A stretch of DNA of 64,000 nucleotides from Runella sp. SP2 (GTDB taxonomy: Bacteria > Bacteroidota > Bacteroidia > Cytophagales > Spirosomataceae), in assembly GCF_003711225.1 (NCBI RefSeq), contig NZ_CP031030.1, positions 744,001-808,000 on the forward strand, written 5' to 3'. A program made the position numbers and the translations under genes. Under the pieces are notes generated by a model, which saw only the letters and a program-made list of their open reading frames with translations, was not told the DNA's origin and ran no database searches. Positions 35,283 through 43,953 of the stretch are shown piece after piece. How positions within the stretch are numbered: the stretch's first letter is position 1; each line of letters starts with the position of its first letter.

Positions 35283-36395
35283 ATGAGAATTATACAAGTA
35301 ATCACTCTTGGTAATGAGCTATATGGAGCACAAAGGCATGTACTCGATTTGAGTGAAAGCCTTAAAGCTCAAGGTCATGAAGTGATACTTCTTCTGGGTA
35401 CTTCAGGGAAGACTGAAAATGCAGCGCGTTCTATTGGATTGCAAACCTACATACTTAACCATCTTAAAAGGCCAATTCAACCTATACATGATATATTGGG
35501 GATTATTGAACTAATAAAGCTTTTCAAAGAGCTTAAGCCAGATATTGTGGCTTCTCATTCTAGCAAAGCTGGTATCTTAGTGAGAATTGCAGCTTGGTGG
35601 TTAGGAATTCCAAACACATTTACAGTCCATGGTTGGTCTTTTGCTGAAGGAAGTGCCTTTTTGTCAAGAAAGTTTTTTCAAGTAATTGAAAAAATGATTG
35701 GTTGGATTTCGTGCAAAGTAATAGTAATTGCAGAGTCAGATCGCCAGTATGCACTTCAATTGGGAATACTTAAGTCGTCTCAAATGAAATTGATTTATCA
35801 CGGGATACGCCTTCCAAAAGTTGATGATAACTTATTGTTGAAAAAAAATGACAAATTTACGATGGTGATGGCGGCGCGATTTCAGGCCCAAAAGGACCAT
35901 GAAACACTTATTGCTGCTCTAGTACCGTTGAAAAAGAGCCCATGGCAGCTTTTTTTGTTAGGTGATGGGGAGTTAATGACAGATATAAAGAATAAAGTTA
36001 AAGAAGAGGGGCTCAATGATAAAATCTATTTTGAAGGGGCAGTCGATAACGTTTCAGATTATTTGACAAGGGCCGATGTTTTTTTGTTAATCACAAATTG
36101 GGAAGGGCTACCTATATCTATTTTAGAAGCGATGTCATACAGTCTCCCCGTTATTGCTTCTAACGTAGCGGGAGTTAAGGAAGAGATTGAACATTTTACT
36201 AATGGTATTTTAGTACCTAGGAAAGGTGTAAAAGAAGTTACGGATGCGATTAATTTATTATATAGTGATGAAGAGCTAAGAAGAGGTATGGGGAAAAAAT
36301 CGAAAGAGATATTTGATCAAAAATTTCGGATCGATGTAATGACAAAAGAAACATTACAGTTGTATGAAGAACTAAAAAATGAAAATCTTTTTTAA
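35283..36395 (+). CDS. Family 4 glycosyltransferase, divergent from the wza operon
   Basis: A 370-aa GT-B transferase: N-terminal MRIIQVITLGNELYGAQRHV, HSSKAGILVRIAAWWLGIPNTFTVHG block, then MVMAARFQAQKDHETLIAAL (about 195-214), LLGDGELMTDI and the donor-binding NWEGLPISILEAMSYSLPVIASN region with Glu pair. It is the only plus-strand gene in the polysaccharide region, reading away from the promoter at 35073-35103, and its stop overlaps the end of the convergent GT4 gene by 4 nt. Sequence blocks match WcaL/RfaB-type GT4 enzymes; donor sugar unknown. Confidence 0.9.
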   Translation: MRIIQVITLGNELYGAQRHVLDLSESLKAQGHEVILLLGTSGKTENAARSIGLQTYILNHLKRPIQPIHDILGIIELIKLFKELKPDIVASHSSKAGILVRIAAWWLGIPNTFTVHGWSFAEGSAFLSRKFFQVIEKMIGWISCKVIVIAESDRQYALQLGILKSSQMKLIYHGIRLPKVDDNLLLKKNDKFTMVMAARFQAQKDHETLIAALVPLKKSPWQLFLLGDGELMTDIKNKVKEEGLNDKIYFEGAVDNVSDYLTRADVFLLITNWEGLPISILEAMSYSLPVIASNVAGVKEEIEHFTNGILVPRKGVKEVTDAINLLYSDEELRRGMGKKSKEIFDQKFRIDVMTKETLQLYEELKNENLF

Positions 36396-37447
36396 CTACT
36401 AATCAATTTTGAGTAAAAATTTTCATAATCTTTTAGTGTGATAGCTAAATTAAACTTTGAGTCAAAGAGTTGCTTTGAAGCTAAAGAAAGATGGGGGTGG
36501 TTTTGAAGCGTATTTTTTATGGCTTGAGCAATGTCAGCGAGTGAGTTGTGTACTAGCGAACCATTATTTGAAATTAATTCATTACAACCACCTACATCAC
36601 TTAAGATTAATGGAAGCCCACAAGACATGGCTTCAATGGCAGACATAGGCATACCTTCGCTGTCGGAAATTAAGCAAAAAACCTTGTATTGATTAAAATC
36701 AGCAAAACCAGGTTTTTCCCCCACAAATCGAATATTTGTTGATTGATTTGAGGCAGCCAAGCTTTGCAATTCCAAGAATAGAGGGCCATCGCCAATAATG
36801 TCAAGGGTATATTCCGGCAAAAGAAACATCGCTTGAATGAGGAGATCTACCCTTTTAGGAGAACTTAGTCGGCAAACAGTTACCACATCAGCTTGATAAT
36901 TTATATATTCAACTTTAGGAGGTAGGATAGAATTAGGAATTACTTTGAGCTTTGATGGGTGGATTTTGATTATTTCTATTGCTTTTAATCTGTCAGTGTC
37001 AGAAATACATAAAATTGAGCTTGAAATATAACTTAGTATGCGTTCAGAAAAATTAAAAAAAGATTTTAATTTTCCCCCGTTGTAAATAGAAGACCACCCA
37101 TGCGATACGTAAATAACTTTCGTATGGGTTAGTAAACCTGCAATTCTTCCATAAACTCCAGCATTTGCAGAATTAGCAATTATCAAATCAGGATTCACCT
37201 TCAAAATGAATTTAACAAGCACTAAGAGGTAGTAAAAACTATAAAATTTTTCAAGTTTTTCATTAACAAGTAAGTCTGATTCATTAACAAACGGTTGAAC
37301 GGTTTCTGTCAGCCACCCTTCTTTATTGGTGGCTAGTAAACACTGCCATTTACCAGTACTACTAAGTGCTTGAATTTGCTCAGAAACAAACTTTTGTGCA
37401 CCTCCCGTTTCGCTCTTAGTTATAATAAATAACACTGTTTTCTTCAT
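36392..37447 (-). CDS. Family 4 glycosyltransferase
   Basis: A 351-aa GT-B enzyme starting VLFIITKSETGGAQKFV, with VSHGWSSIYN, VVTVCRLSSPKRVDLLIQAM, IIGDGPLFLELQSLA and the donor motif SDSEGMPMSAIEAMSCGLP. The start lies 32 nt inside the upstream membrane-protein gene, and the stop meets the convergent plus-strand GT4 gene with a 4-nt overlap, so no terminator separates them. It is the last gene of the 42.1-36.4 kb operon. Confidence 0.9.
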   Translation of the reverse strand: MKKTVLFIITKSETGGAQKFVSEQIQALSSTGKWQCLLATNKEGWLTETVQPFVNESDLLVNEKLEKFYSFYYLLVLVKFILKVNPDLIIANSANAGVYGRIAGLLTHTKVIYVSHGWSSIYNGGKLKSFFNFSERILSYISSSILCISDTDRLKAIEIIKIHPSKLKVIPNSILPPKVEYINYQADVVTVCRLSSPKRVDLLIQAMFLLPEYTLDIIGDGPLFLELQSLAASNQSTNIRFVGEKPGFADFNQYKVFCLISDSEGMPMSAIEAMSCGLPLILSDVGGCNELISNNGSLVHNSLADIAQAIKNTLQNHPHLSLASKQLFDSKFNLAITLKDYENFYSKLISS

Positions 37448-38789
37448 TGCTTTTCATCGGTTTGAGGTATCCTTCATAATAGATTAAGCAAAGTCCAATC
37501 ACAAAAAACATTTCACCAGGTAGCTTATACCGTATTAAAGTACCAAAGTTAAAGGAACTAATGCTAATACCAATAAGAAAAAGTGTAGAGAAAATTAAAC
37601 AAAAGAGAATATTGGGAGATTTGAATATTGTCCGTAGAAATTTTAAAATTCCAATTTTATATATTAAATATACGATTATGGTAAATAAAATGACACCTTC
37701 AATTGAACTAAGTAAATTAATCGGCTTTCTTATTTCCCATATAAATGGCCTAAAAAGAGCAGTAATTAAACCCTCTGGAATAATTTTAAGCATACCAAAG
37801 ATAGTTGGCTCAAAATCACTGAGTTTGTAGCTAAATCCATTCATTGATTCACTTAATTCATAAACTTGATTCCCATATGTTAATGCCTCTTCAATAATTG
37901 TATTTACCGCAAATGAGCTCATAAAATTACCAACTCCTAATAAGCTTCCTGTAAAAAATAAAAATAAAATAGTTGATAATGTGTAGAGAATTGTTTTTTT
38001 TGGAACTACATTGTAATATTTATAAAAGCCTACAAGTAACTTCCAAGTTAATAATGATGGGAATATACAGAAAAAAATATAACTTTTAATTGAAAAAATA
38101 AGATAGGAACCGAATATAATAGCAAAAATGTATTTTATTGACTTTTTTCGCTCAATTATAAAATAGTAAAATCCCCAAAATAATAGCCCTAAGCCTGTTA
38201 AGTATAAGGATTCTTTAGAAATTCCATTTCCCCAAATAATCGTATTTGGTAGTAAGAGAACAGTAATATATAAAAATTGTTGAATGTCAGGATAAATACG
38301 CCTGTAAATACTGTATATTAGCCATAGTGAGCTATAAGCAAATGTGGTTAAAATTAATGAAAGTGACAAGTAACTTCCAAAAGTGAAAATAAGTCCTAAT
38401 GAGACTATTTTTATTACAAAGTAGTTTGATGTATTTTCAAATAAAAGTAAATCTGGTAACATTGAATAAAAATAATAACTTTTCTGAGAAAGATAAGATA
38501 TGTTTTTTGAAAAATATATCTCAAAAAAAGCATTTGGATGTGCTAAAAAGTATTTTTGTAGTTGTTTTCCGTAACTGAAATAATTAAAAGTATCTCCCCA
38601 TCCGTAGTAAAAATAAAATAGGGAAAAAAACAATAAAGTCCCAATAAACCAACAGAATAATCCGTTTTCATAAAGTTTAAAATCACTACCTAAAAATTGC
38701 CTAATATGTTTTCTAAAAATTACATATAGTAAAATATAAATAGATAGTGAAAAAGAATCAGCAATCCCGATAATTGGGTAATTTGGCAT
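37416..38789 (-). CDS. Multi-spanning membrane protein, polysaccharide polymerase candidate
   Basis: A 457-aa protein with about 10-12 membrane segments and very AT-rich coding. Loop blocks include YGWGDTFNYFSYGKQLQ (about 64-80), IIWGNGISKESLYLTG (about 184-199) and EPTIFGMLKIIPEGLITALFRP (shown in part). Position in a cassette with a flippase, GT4 genes and an FkbM gene, but without any other polymerase, makes it a Wzy candidate; sequence motifs alone do not prove it. It overlaps the downstream GT4 gene by 32 nt. Confidence 0.7.
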   Translation of the reverse strand: MPNYPIIGIADSFSLSIYILLYVIFRKHIRQFLGSDFKLYENGLFCWFIGTLLFFSLFYFYYGWGDTFNYFSYGKQLQKYFLAHPNAFFEIYFSKNISYLSQKSYYFYSMLPDLLLFENTSNYFVIKIVSLGLIFTFGSYLSLSLILTTFAYSSLWLIYSIYRRIYPDIQQFLYITVLLLPNTIIWGNGISKESLYLTGLGLLFWGFYYFIIERKKSIKYIFAIIFGSYLIFSIKSYIFFCIFPSLLTWKLLVGFYKYYNVVPKKTILYTLSTILFLFFTGSLLGVGNFMSSFAVNTIIEEALTYGNQVYELSESMNGFSYKLSDFEPTIFGMLKIIPEGLITALFRPFIWEIRKPINLLSSIEGVILFTIIVYLIYKIGILKFLRTIFKSPNILFCLIFSTLFLIGISISSFNFGTLIRYKLPGEMFFVIGLCLIYYEGYLKPMKSNEENSVIYYN

Positions 38790-38806
38790 GTGTTTTTAAT
38801 CTATAA

Positions 38807-39883
38807 TTATACAAAATTTGCATTACGTATATCTTGAACATATTCTAATAACTGCTGTGTTTTTTGTTCCCACAATAAACCCTGTTGCTTGTTTTTTAAA
38901 GATTCTTGCATAGAAATATACATTTCACTATTTGATAATAAAGTGGATATTGCTTTTTTTAATTCCTCTTTATTAGGGTTAATGAAATAACATTCACTAG
39001 AATTGAGCTGTTCAGATATGCCTCCTACATTAGTACAAATAATAGGTTTTTCGGCTAATATAGCGAGAAGTACAACCCCTGATTGAGATGCTTCAAGATA
39101 AGGTAGTACGATTATGTCAGCGCCATTTAAAAGGTCAGACATTTCCTCTTCTGCTAGATATTTTTCAATAAGTTTAATTTTAGGATTTTCTTCTGGTAAG
39201 ATAACTTTGTAAATGGGCATACCAGCTATTGTGAGTGAATCATATGCATTATCTGGTAACTCGTTTACAGCCTCAATCAACAATTCGACTCCTTTGTACT
39301 TTGAAATTCGACCTAGAAATAAAATGTTTTTTCCCTTGATGCCTCTTGAAGTTTTTATGTTAGGAAGCGGCAATAGTCCCTGAGCTATGATTTTGTATGG
39401 GGCTTTTAAGTTGAATCTACTGTAAGCAGTTTGTCTAACATATTCAGTTAAAAACAACAAATGGCTAGTAAAAACCATCGAATATTTTAGACTCAATTGT
39501 AAGAGAAAATTTTCTTCTCCTGGGTGCAAAACTGCATCATGAATCGTCAAAATGGTTTTATTTCCTAAAGCTCTCCAAACTAAAATTATTAATGTGTTCC
39601 AAGGATGAACGGTCGGGAAATAAATTATATCATATGATTTTCTTAAAGTTGTTAACTTTAAAAGTAATAAAGGTAATACAAAAATTGTATTAATAATAAA
39701 AGTTAAAGACGATTGATAAGTCTTAGTTTTAAAAATAATGTTCGGAACTTTGTAGTCTGTTTCAGAATACTTTGAACATATTAAATCAAACTCATTACCA
39801 CTTAAATGAGCAATCATGTTTTTTGTATGCTCCTCAAGTGCTTTTCTTCCTAATGAAACAACTAGTATTTTTCTTTTAGACAT
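38807..39883 (-). CDS. Family 4 glycosyltransferase
   Basis: A 358-aa GT-B transferase with KRKILVVSLGRKALEEHTKNM at the start (first 20 residues), TILTIHDAVLHPGEENF, NILFLGRISKYKGVELLIEA (about 189-208), and the C-terminal block LPYLEASQSGVVLLAILAEKP followed by ICTNVGGISEQL. The conserved EX7E acceptor/donor glutamates are replaced here by E-ASQSGVVLLA, so the second acidic residue is not in the usual place. It lies 17 nt before the membrane-protein gene and 27 nt after the FkbM gene. Confidence 0.87.
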   Translation of the reverse strand: MSKRKILVVSLGRKALEEHTKNMIAHLSGNEFDLICSKYSETDYKVPNIIFKTKTYQSSLTFIINTIFVLPLLLLKLTTLRKSYDIIYFPTVHPWNTLIILVWRALGNKTILTIHDAVLHPGEENFLLQLSLKYSMVFTSHLLFLTEYVRQTAYSRFNLKAPYKIIAQGLLPLPNIKTSRGIKGKNILFLGRISKYKGVELLIEAVNELPDNAYDSLTIAGMPIYKVILPEENPKIKLIEKYLAEEEMSDLLNGADIIVLPYLEASQSGVVLLAILAEKPIICTNVGGISEQLNSSECYFINPNKEELKKAISTLLSNSEMYISMQESLKNKQQGLLWEQKTQQLLEYVQDIRNANFV

Positions 39884-39910
39884 TATTAAAGGGCTCTACT
39901 TTAATTATTC

Positions 39911-40771
39911 TTAGTTTGTAGCGTGAATGTCACACCATAATACATTTATACCTCTATTGTGCATTTGCTGTCCAAAAGAAATAATAATCTGTTTAGCTTC
40001 ATCAAAATCCACCCATTCTCCTGCAAGGGATTCCCCAAACGGCCCAGAGCAATCACTAAAGTAGCCCTTGTTGAGTGCTGGTTTGAAACTAAAACAAGTC
40101 CAAATTCTATTCAACCTGTTTTTAATTCTTGAGATGAGACTACCATTTTGGAAGAATACATTTCTCTGGAGCATTTGACGTGATAATACTCTTAAAGAAG
40201 CTTGCTCTACAATTTTGAATTTTGAGTAACCTAACGTTTTTAATTTTTCTAAAATTAAAAACCAAATTGGGTATAATTGATCAATATTAGTAATTTCTTC
40301 ACTTACTTGACCGCCATCTATGGATACATTATTTAATTCTGCGGATATAAATTGAGGACGATTATCTGAACCGATAAGCGAATCCAGTGCAATATAATCA
40401 TATCCCTCAATATCTATTTTACAATAGTAGGGAGTGCCAAATTCTTCAAATAAACTTGATAAAGTACGTGTTCTTATGTCTATCTTTGTTACTTCTCCTT
40501 TCCTCTCCGCCATAATCTTTTGCAATGAACTTCTTTCACTACCTGTTTGGCTTATGTAAAATGGGACAATACCACTATCGGTATTTGCAACTGCAACATT
40601 CAGTAATGTAAGTTTATTTTCTTTTATATACCTAGAAAACTGACCATTTATTAAGTTGGTCAAATTTGGGTTAGCTTCGATAGCAACTACTTTATAGCCT
40701 TTACTTAAATAAAGTTTGGTATCATACCCTAGATGTAAACCAACATCATACACGAGTTTATTATTAATCAT
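39911..40771 (-). CDS. FkbM family methyltransferase
   Basis: A 286-aa SAM-dependent methyltransferase: YDVGLHLGYDTKLYLSKGYK at residues 8-27 is motif I, VVAIEANPNLTNLI the ribose-binding strand, and CKIDIEGYDYIALDSL (about 117-132) the FkbM signature. The C-terminal 130 residues extend beyond the core domain (ends HNRGINVLWCDIHATN). It probably O-methylates a sugar of the glycan made by this cassette. It follows the flippase gene by 15 nt. Only distantly similar to the FkbM gene at 29269. Confidence 0.85.
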   Translation of the reverse strand: MINNKLVYDVGLHLGYDTKLYLSKGYKVVAIEANPNLTNLINGQFSRYIKENKLTLLNVAVANTDSGIVPFYISQTGSERSSLQKIMAERKGEVTKIDIRTRTLSSLFEEFGTPYYCKIDIEGYDYIALDSLIGSDNRPQFISAELNNVSIDGGQVSEEITNIDQLYPIWFLILEKLKTLGYSKFKIVEQASLRVLSRQMLQRNVFFQNGSLISRIKNRLNRIWTCFSFKPALNKGYFSDCSGPFGESLAGEWVDFDEAKQIIISFGQQMHNRGINVLWCDIHATN

Positions 40772-40786
40772 GCTTAAATAAAATGT

Positions 40787-42130
40787 TTATTTTTTAAAAT
40801 CGAAATGGAAAAAATTTTCAAGTTTTTCATCGATTAAAACAAAAACCTGATAAAAAATCGTTAGTGTCATGAAAATGTCAATCACAAGAAGCCCTAATGA
40901 AACAGATGTTAATTTTAGGTTTTCTATTGATAATATTATTATAGTATAGCCCAGAAAACTAGCTAATATAAAATGGTAAGCAAGTTTTATATGATTGTTA
41001 CTTCCTACTAGAACCGCGCTACTTGCATGCCAAATTGACTGTAAAAGCAGAGCTACTAAACACACTATAAAAAAAGGTGTATCAATGATTAGGGAATTAT
41101 TTTGTAGCAACATTTTAATAACAAAATCAGAAAAAAAGAAGATAAATAAAGTTGCAACAATTGCTAAAATAAAAGTAAGCCTCAGAGCAACTCGGTGCAT
41201 TTGTCTAGCTAATTCTAAGTTTTTTGATTCAATTAAACGTGCATATTCAGGATAAAGAGGTAATGTAATTAAATAGGGAACTTGTTTTGCTGCTCTAATA
41301 ATCGTAATTATGGCATAGTATTGCGGTACGTAGGAATTGCCTAGTAAATTACTTACAAGTATAACTGGCCCATTGTAGTATAATAAATATCCTAAATTCA
41401 GAAACATATTTGCAAAGGCAGGCTTAATAATAGCTCTTATTGTGCTAATTTGAATAGAATTAACATCTAATTTTATCCAATGAAACCTTTTTTTTACGTC
41501 ATAAATTATAAAAATAAAAATAAAAATTCGAAATAAAATAAGTAACGCAGATGTTAATATAACTTTTCCTCCAAGATTTAACGAAATTAAAATTGCAATA
41601 AAATCAAATAACTTTGCAAAAGTATCAATGTTTTTTTGCCTTGTAAATTGAAGCGATGCAGAATAAATCCCACTTAATAAACTGCTTTGAATATAGATAA
41701 ATAAGTAGTTTGACAATAGAGAAAGGAATATATATAATTCATTTTTACTAATGTGCTTAATGTTGCTTTTTTGAAAAAATAATATTATAAAAAAGATTAT
41801 TAAGAAGAAAATAAGAGAAAAGAAAGTTGATATAATCCAGCCATTAATAAACCACTTGCTCGCTTCTTCGGTTTTTTTCGATTCAATAAATGAGGCAATT
41901 TTATTGCTAAGTGTGGCACTTACCCCAACATCTCCCATTGTTAAATATTGACAGTAGGAGTAAATTAAAATCCATTCTGCATAATACATCTCTCCCCAAA
42001 AAGATATAAAAATGCCAATGGAAAAAAATTGATTTGCTAGTGAAGTAAGTTGATTTATAAAAGTTGCACCTACGCCACTAAAAAATCGTTTTAAAAATGA
42101 CGCATTTTTGAAGGAAGTAACTTGTAGCAA
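40787..42130 (-). CDS. Wzx-like oligosaccharide flippase (second copy)
   Basis: A 447-aa membrane protein with about 12 segments, of the polysaccharide transport/MATE-like superfamily (GVGATFINQLTSLANQFFSIG at the first helix; WGEMYYAEWILIYSYCQYLTMGDVGVS, shown here in part, matches the typical first-loop pattern). Clearly different from the flippase at 30032. It is the first gene of the minus-strand cassette that ends at 36392 and has a TAACTTTG promoter box 32 nt upstream. Confidence 0.82.
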   Translation of the reverse strand: MLQVTSFKNASFLKRFFSGVGATFINQLTSLANQFFSIGIFISFWGEMYYAEWILIYSYCQYLTMGDVGVSATLSNKIASFIESKKTEEASKWFINGWIISTFFSLIFFLIIFFIILFFQKSNIKHISKNELYIFLSLLSNYLFIYIQSSLLSGIYSASLQFTRQKNIDTFAKLFDFIAILISLNLGGKVILTSALLILFRIFIFIFIIYDVKKRFHWIKLDVNSIQISTIRAIIKPAFANMFLNLGYLLYYNGPVILVSNLLGNSYVPQYYAIITIIRAAKQVPYLITLPLYPEYARLIESKNLELARQMHRVALRLTFILAIVATLFIFFFSDFVIKMLLQNNSLIIDTPFFIVCLVALLLQSIWHASSAVLVGSNNHIKLAYHFILASFLGYTIIILSIENLKLTSVSLGLLVIDIFMTLTIFYQVFVLIDEKLENFFHFDFKK

Positions 42131-42161
42131 AATATCTCTTGATTTTATTCTTATTAAAATG

Positions 42162-42169
42162 CAAAGTTA
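42162..42169 (-). promoter_or_regulatory. TAnnTTTG promoter box for the second polysaccharide cassette
   Basis: The minus strand reads TAACTTTG followed by C, about 32 nt upstream of the flippase ATG, giving a predicted start near 42155. No TTG was found at the -33 spacing. It separates the 42.1-36.4 kb cassette from the tail-fibre-like gene upstream. Confidence 0.6.
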
Positions 42170-42209
42170 CGAATAATGTTTAATAATTTGAAATGAACAG
42201 ATGTTCGTT

Positions 42210-42271
42210 GAAGCTTAAATAAAAATGCCCAATCAAACCATGGTTTGATTGGGCATTTTTATTTAAGCTTC
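42210..42271. repeat. 62-bp perfect palindrome (probable terminator)
   Basis: A perfect inverted repeat with no spacer, centred between 42240 and 42241: the left arm ends ATGCCCAATCAAACCA and the right arm begins TGGTTTGATTGGGCAT. It begins 1-2 nt beyond the stop codon of the minus-strand tail-fibre-like gene and contains T-runs (ATTTTTATTTAAGC) on both strands, so it can act as a terminator of that gene. A 31-bp fully paired stem is unusually long. Confidence 0.85.
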
Positions 42272-42272
42272 T

Positions 42273-43688
42273 TTATTTATTGTCAATCTTTTGAATAAGT
42301 GCTTTATTCTCGGATTGTAGGGCCTTAACTTGTTTATTAAGCTCAATTACATACAGAGTCAATTCTTCAATTTTCTCCATTAATTTTGCTGAAGTTTTAG
42401 AAACATCTAGACCTTTGTTGGCCATTTCATCAGCAGATGGAACGTTTGGTAGGTGATTATTTGCCTTAATAAATGTTTCTACCTCTTCCAAAGGGGCAAG
42501 TTTATAATCAGGAGCAAAAACATAATCAGCCCAATCAGATGAATTACGAAGAGCTACTTTGAGCTTTTCTGTTAGAATTCCATCTTGTACATACAAACGA
42601 TATGCACCGGCAGTGAAACTACTTGGTAAGCCTAGGCCACCAGCGCCCGCACCTGCAGGTGCTGTATCAAAGTCGCCAATTGCTAGATAACCAGTAGTTG
42701 TAGGAGTAGGTGAGCCAGGAGCGGCTTTCACGTTAAACTTAACCCATGGAGCTGTGGCATGAAAGCTACCTTTTATAAGCGGATTGCTTGTGCCAGTGTT
42801 AGAAATGTATAGTGTGTTGCTACCTGTTTCGCTTTGTCCAGCATTGAATCCTAGAAATAGGTTTCCAGAACCCGTGTTGGCCTGACCTGCATAAGAACCA
42901 ATTGCAACGTTACTATTTCCATTCGTTGAAAAAAGAGCCCCTGCTCCAATCGCAACGTTGCCAATACCGCTATTATCATTACCAGATAGTGAAAAAAGGG
43001 TGTTTTCACCAATTGCCATGTTTTGATAACCGTTTGCGTTAGAAGTCATCGCTTGATTACCAATGGCTACGTTACCAAACCCAGCATTGTTTGATAGTAG
43101 GGTATTTGTACCGATAGCCAAGTTGTTATTACCGCTTTGATTATTTTTTAAGGCATTAGCGCCTAGAGCAACATTCCCAAATGAAGAATTTGTGGAATAC
43201 TGTAGTGCACCATTGCCTAACGCGGTGTTATTAACTCCGTTGTTATTTGCGCCAGCTGAATTACCAAAAAATGTGTTTGAAGCACCAATTCGGCCACCTT
43301 GAATATTATTACGTTTGAAAACAACATCAAAATCATTCGTACTTCCAATGAAGTCTGTTCCGTCAATGACGTTTCCTTGTTTGTCCCACGCTCCTACTGA
43401 ACTAGTCTCTCCTAGACGTGCGCTGGTAGGTAACCAAGTCGTACCATTGTATAGATAGGTGCCAATCGCTTTGTCGGTTTGAAATACAATCAAACCTGCT
43501 ACTGGGTTTTTAATGGCGTCACGTTGAGACTGAGTCATACGAGGTAACAAAAGACCTTTAGTGGTTGAACTCAAGTCAAGGATAGCTGATGGGTCTGGAC
43601 TTTTTGTACCAATACCAACATTTCCCGATTGCTGGGCCAAAGCTCCCAATGAGCCCATCGCCAATGCTAGAGTAAGCAGTCTTTTCAT
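42273..43688 (-). CDS. Tail-fibre/trimeric-adhesin-like surface protein
   Basis: A 471-aa exported protein: signal peptide (MKRLLTLALAMGSLGALAQ), the common Bacteroidota start NVGIGTKSPDPSAILDLSS, then about ten short repeats at residues 140-295 of the type GNVAIGxxAL / NNLAIGTNTL / SNVAIGSYAG, as in the left-handed beta-roll of YadA-like heads. The C-terminal 130 residues carry a DWADYVFAPDYKLAPLEEVE block, HLPNVPSADEMANKGLDVSK and a final coiled coil (about 425-470) that should trimerise. There is no T9SS tail or membrane anchor, so localisation is uncertain. A divergent T9SS gene shares its promoter region. Confidence 0.83.
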   Translation of the reverse strand: MKRLLTLALAMGSLGALAQQSGNVGIGTKSPDPSAILDLSSTTKGLLLPRMTQSQRDAIKNPVAGLIVFQTDKAIGTYLYNGTTWLPTSARLGETSSVGAWDKQGNVIDGTDFIGSTNDFDVVFKRNNIQGGRIGASNTFFGNSAGANNNGVNNTALGNGALQYSTNSSFGNVALGANALKNNQSGNNNLAIGTNTLLSNNAGFGNVAIGNQAMTSNANGYQNMAIGENTLFSLSGNDNSGIGNVAIGAGALFSTNGNSNVAIGSYAGQANTGSGNLFLGFNAGQSETGSNTLYISNTGTSNPLIKGSFHATAPWVKFNVKAAPGSPTPTTTGYLAIGDFDTAPAGAGAGGLGLPSSFTAGAYRLYVQDGILTEKLKVALRNSSDWADYVFAPDYKLAPLEEVETFIKANNHLPNVPSADEMANKGLDVSKTSAKLMEKIEELTLYVIELNKQVKALQSENKALIQKIDNK

Positions 43689-43773
43689 ATAATGTTTGCA
43701 GTTAATTGGATAGATTTCTGTTTTTCGAGACGAAAGTTAGAACATTGTGAGCTAATTAAAAAGGTGTTTGCAC

Positions 43774-43874
43774 AAAAATTATCTAACGGTACTTTTTGTG
43801 CCCTATATAATTGGTAATTTTGATTAAAATCTTAGGATAATTTTCTTTCTAGAAATGACCGTTAGATAATTTTT
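43774..43874. promoter_or_regulatory. Mirrored 17-bp elements between divergent surface-protein genes
   Basis: ACCGTTAGATAATTTTT occurs on the plus strand at 43858-43874 and on the minus strand at 43774-43790. Each points to its own gene, ending 80-86 nt from the start codon, and each continues G(TG)GCAAAC-like. The ATAATTTTTG part resembles a -7 element with one extra T, so these look like matched promoters or operators of the two genes. Confidence 0.6.
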
Positions 43875-43953
43875 GGCAAACTCTGTAGGTAACCTCAAAA
43901 ATCTAACTTATTTTTGGCTAATTGATGTATCAGTTAAACGCTTGAAACCGATT

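Noticed and set aside
42800-43260. Short regularly spaced repeats that look like a CRISPR array
   Set aside because: They are diverged codons for GNxAIG-type protein repeats in an open reading frame, with no constant repeat and spacer lengths.
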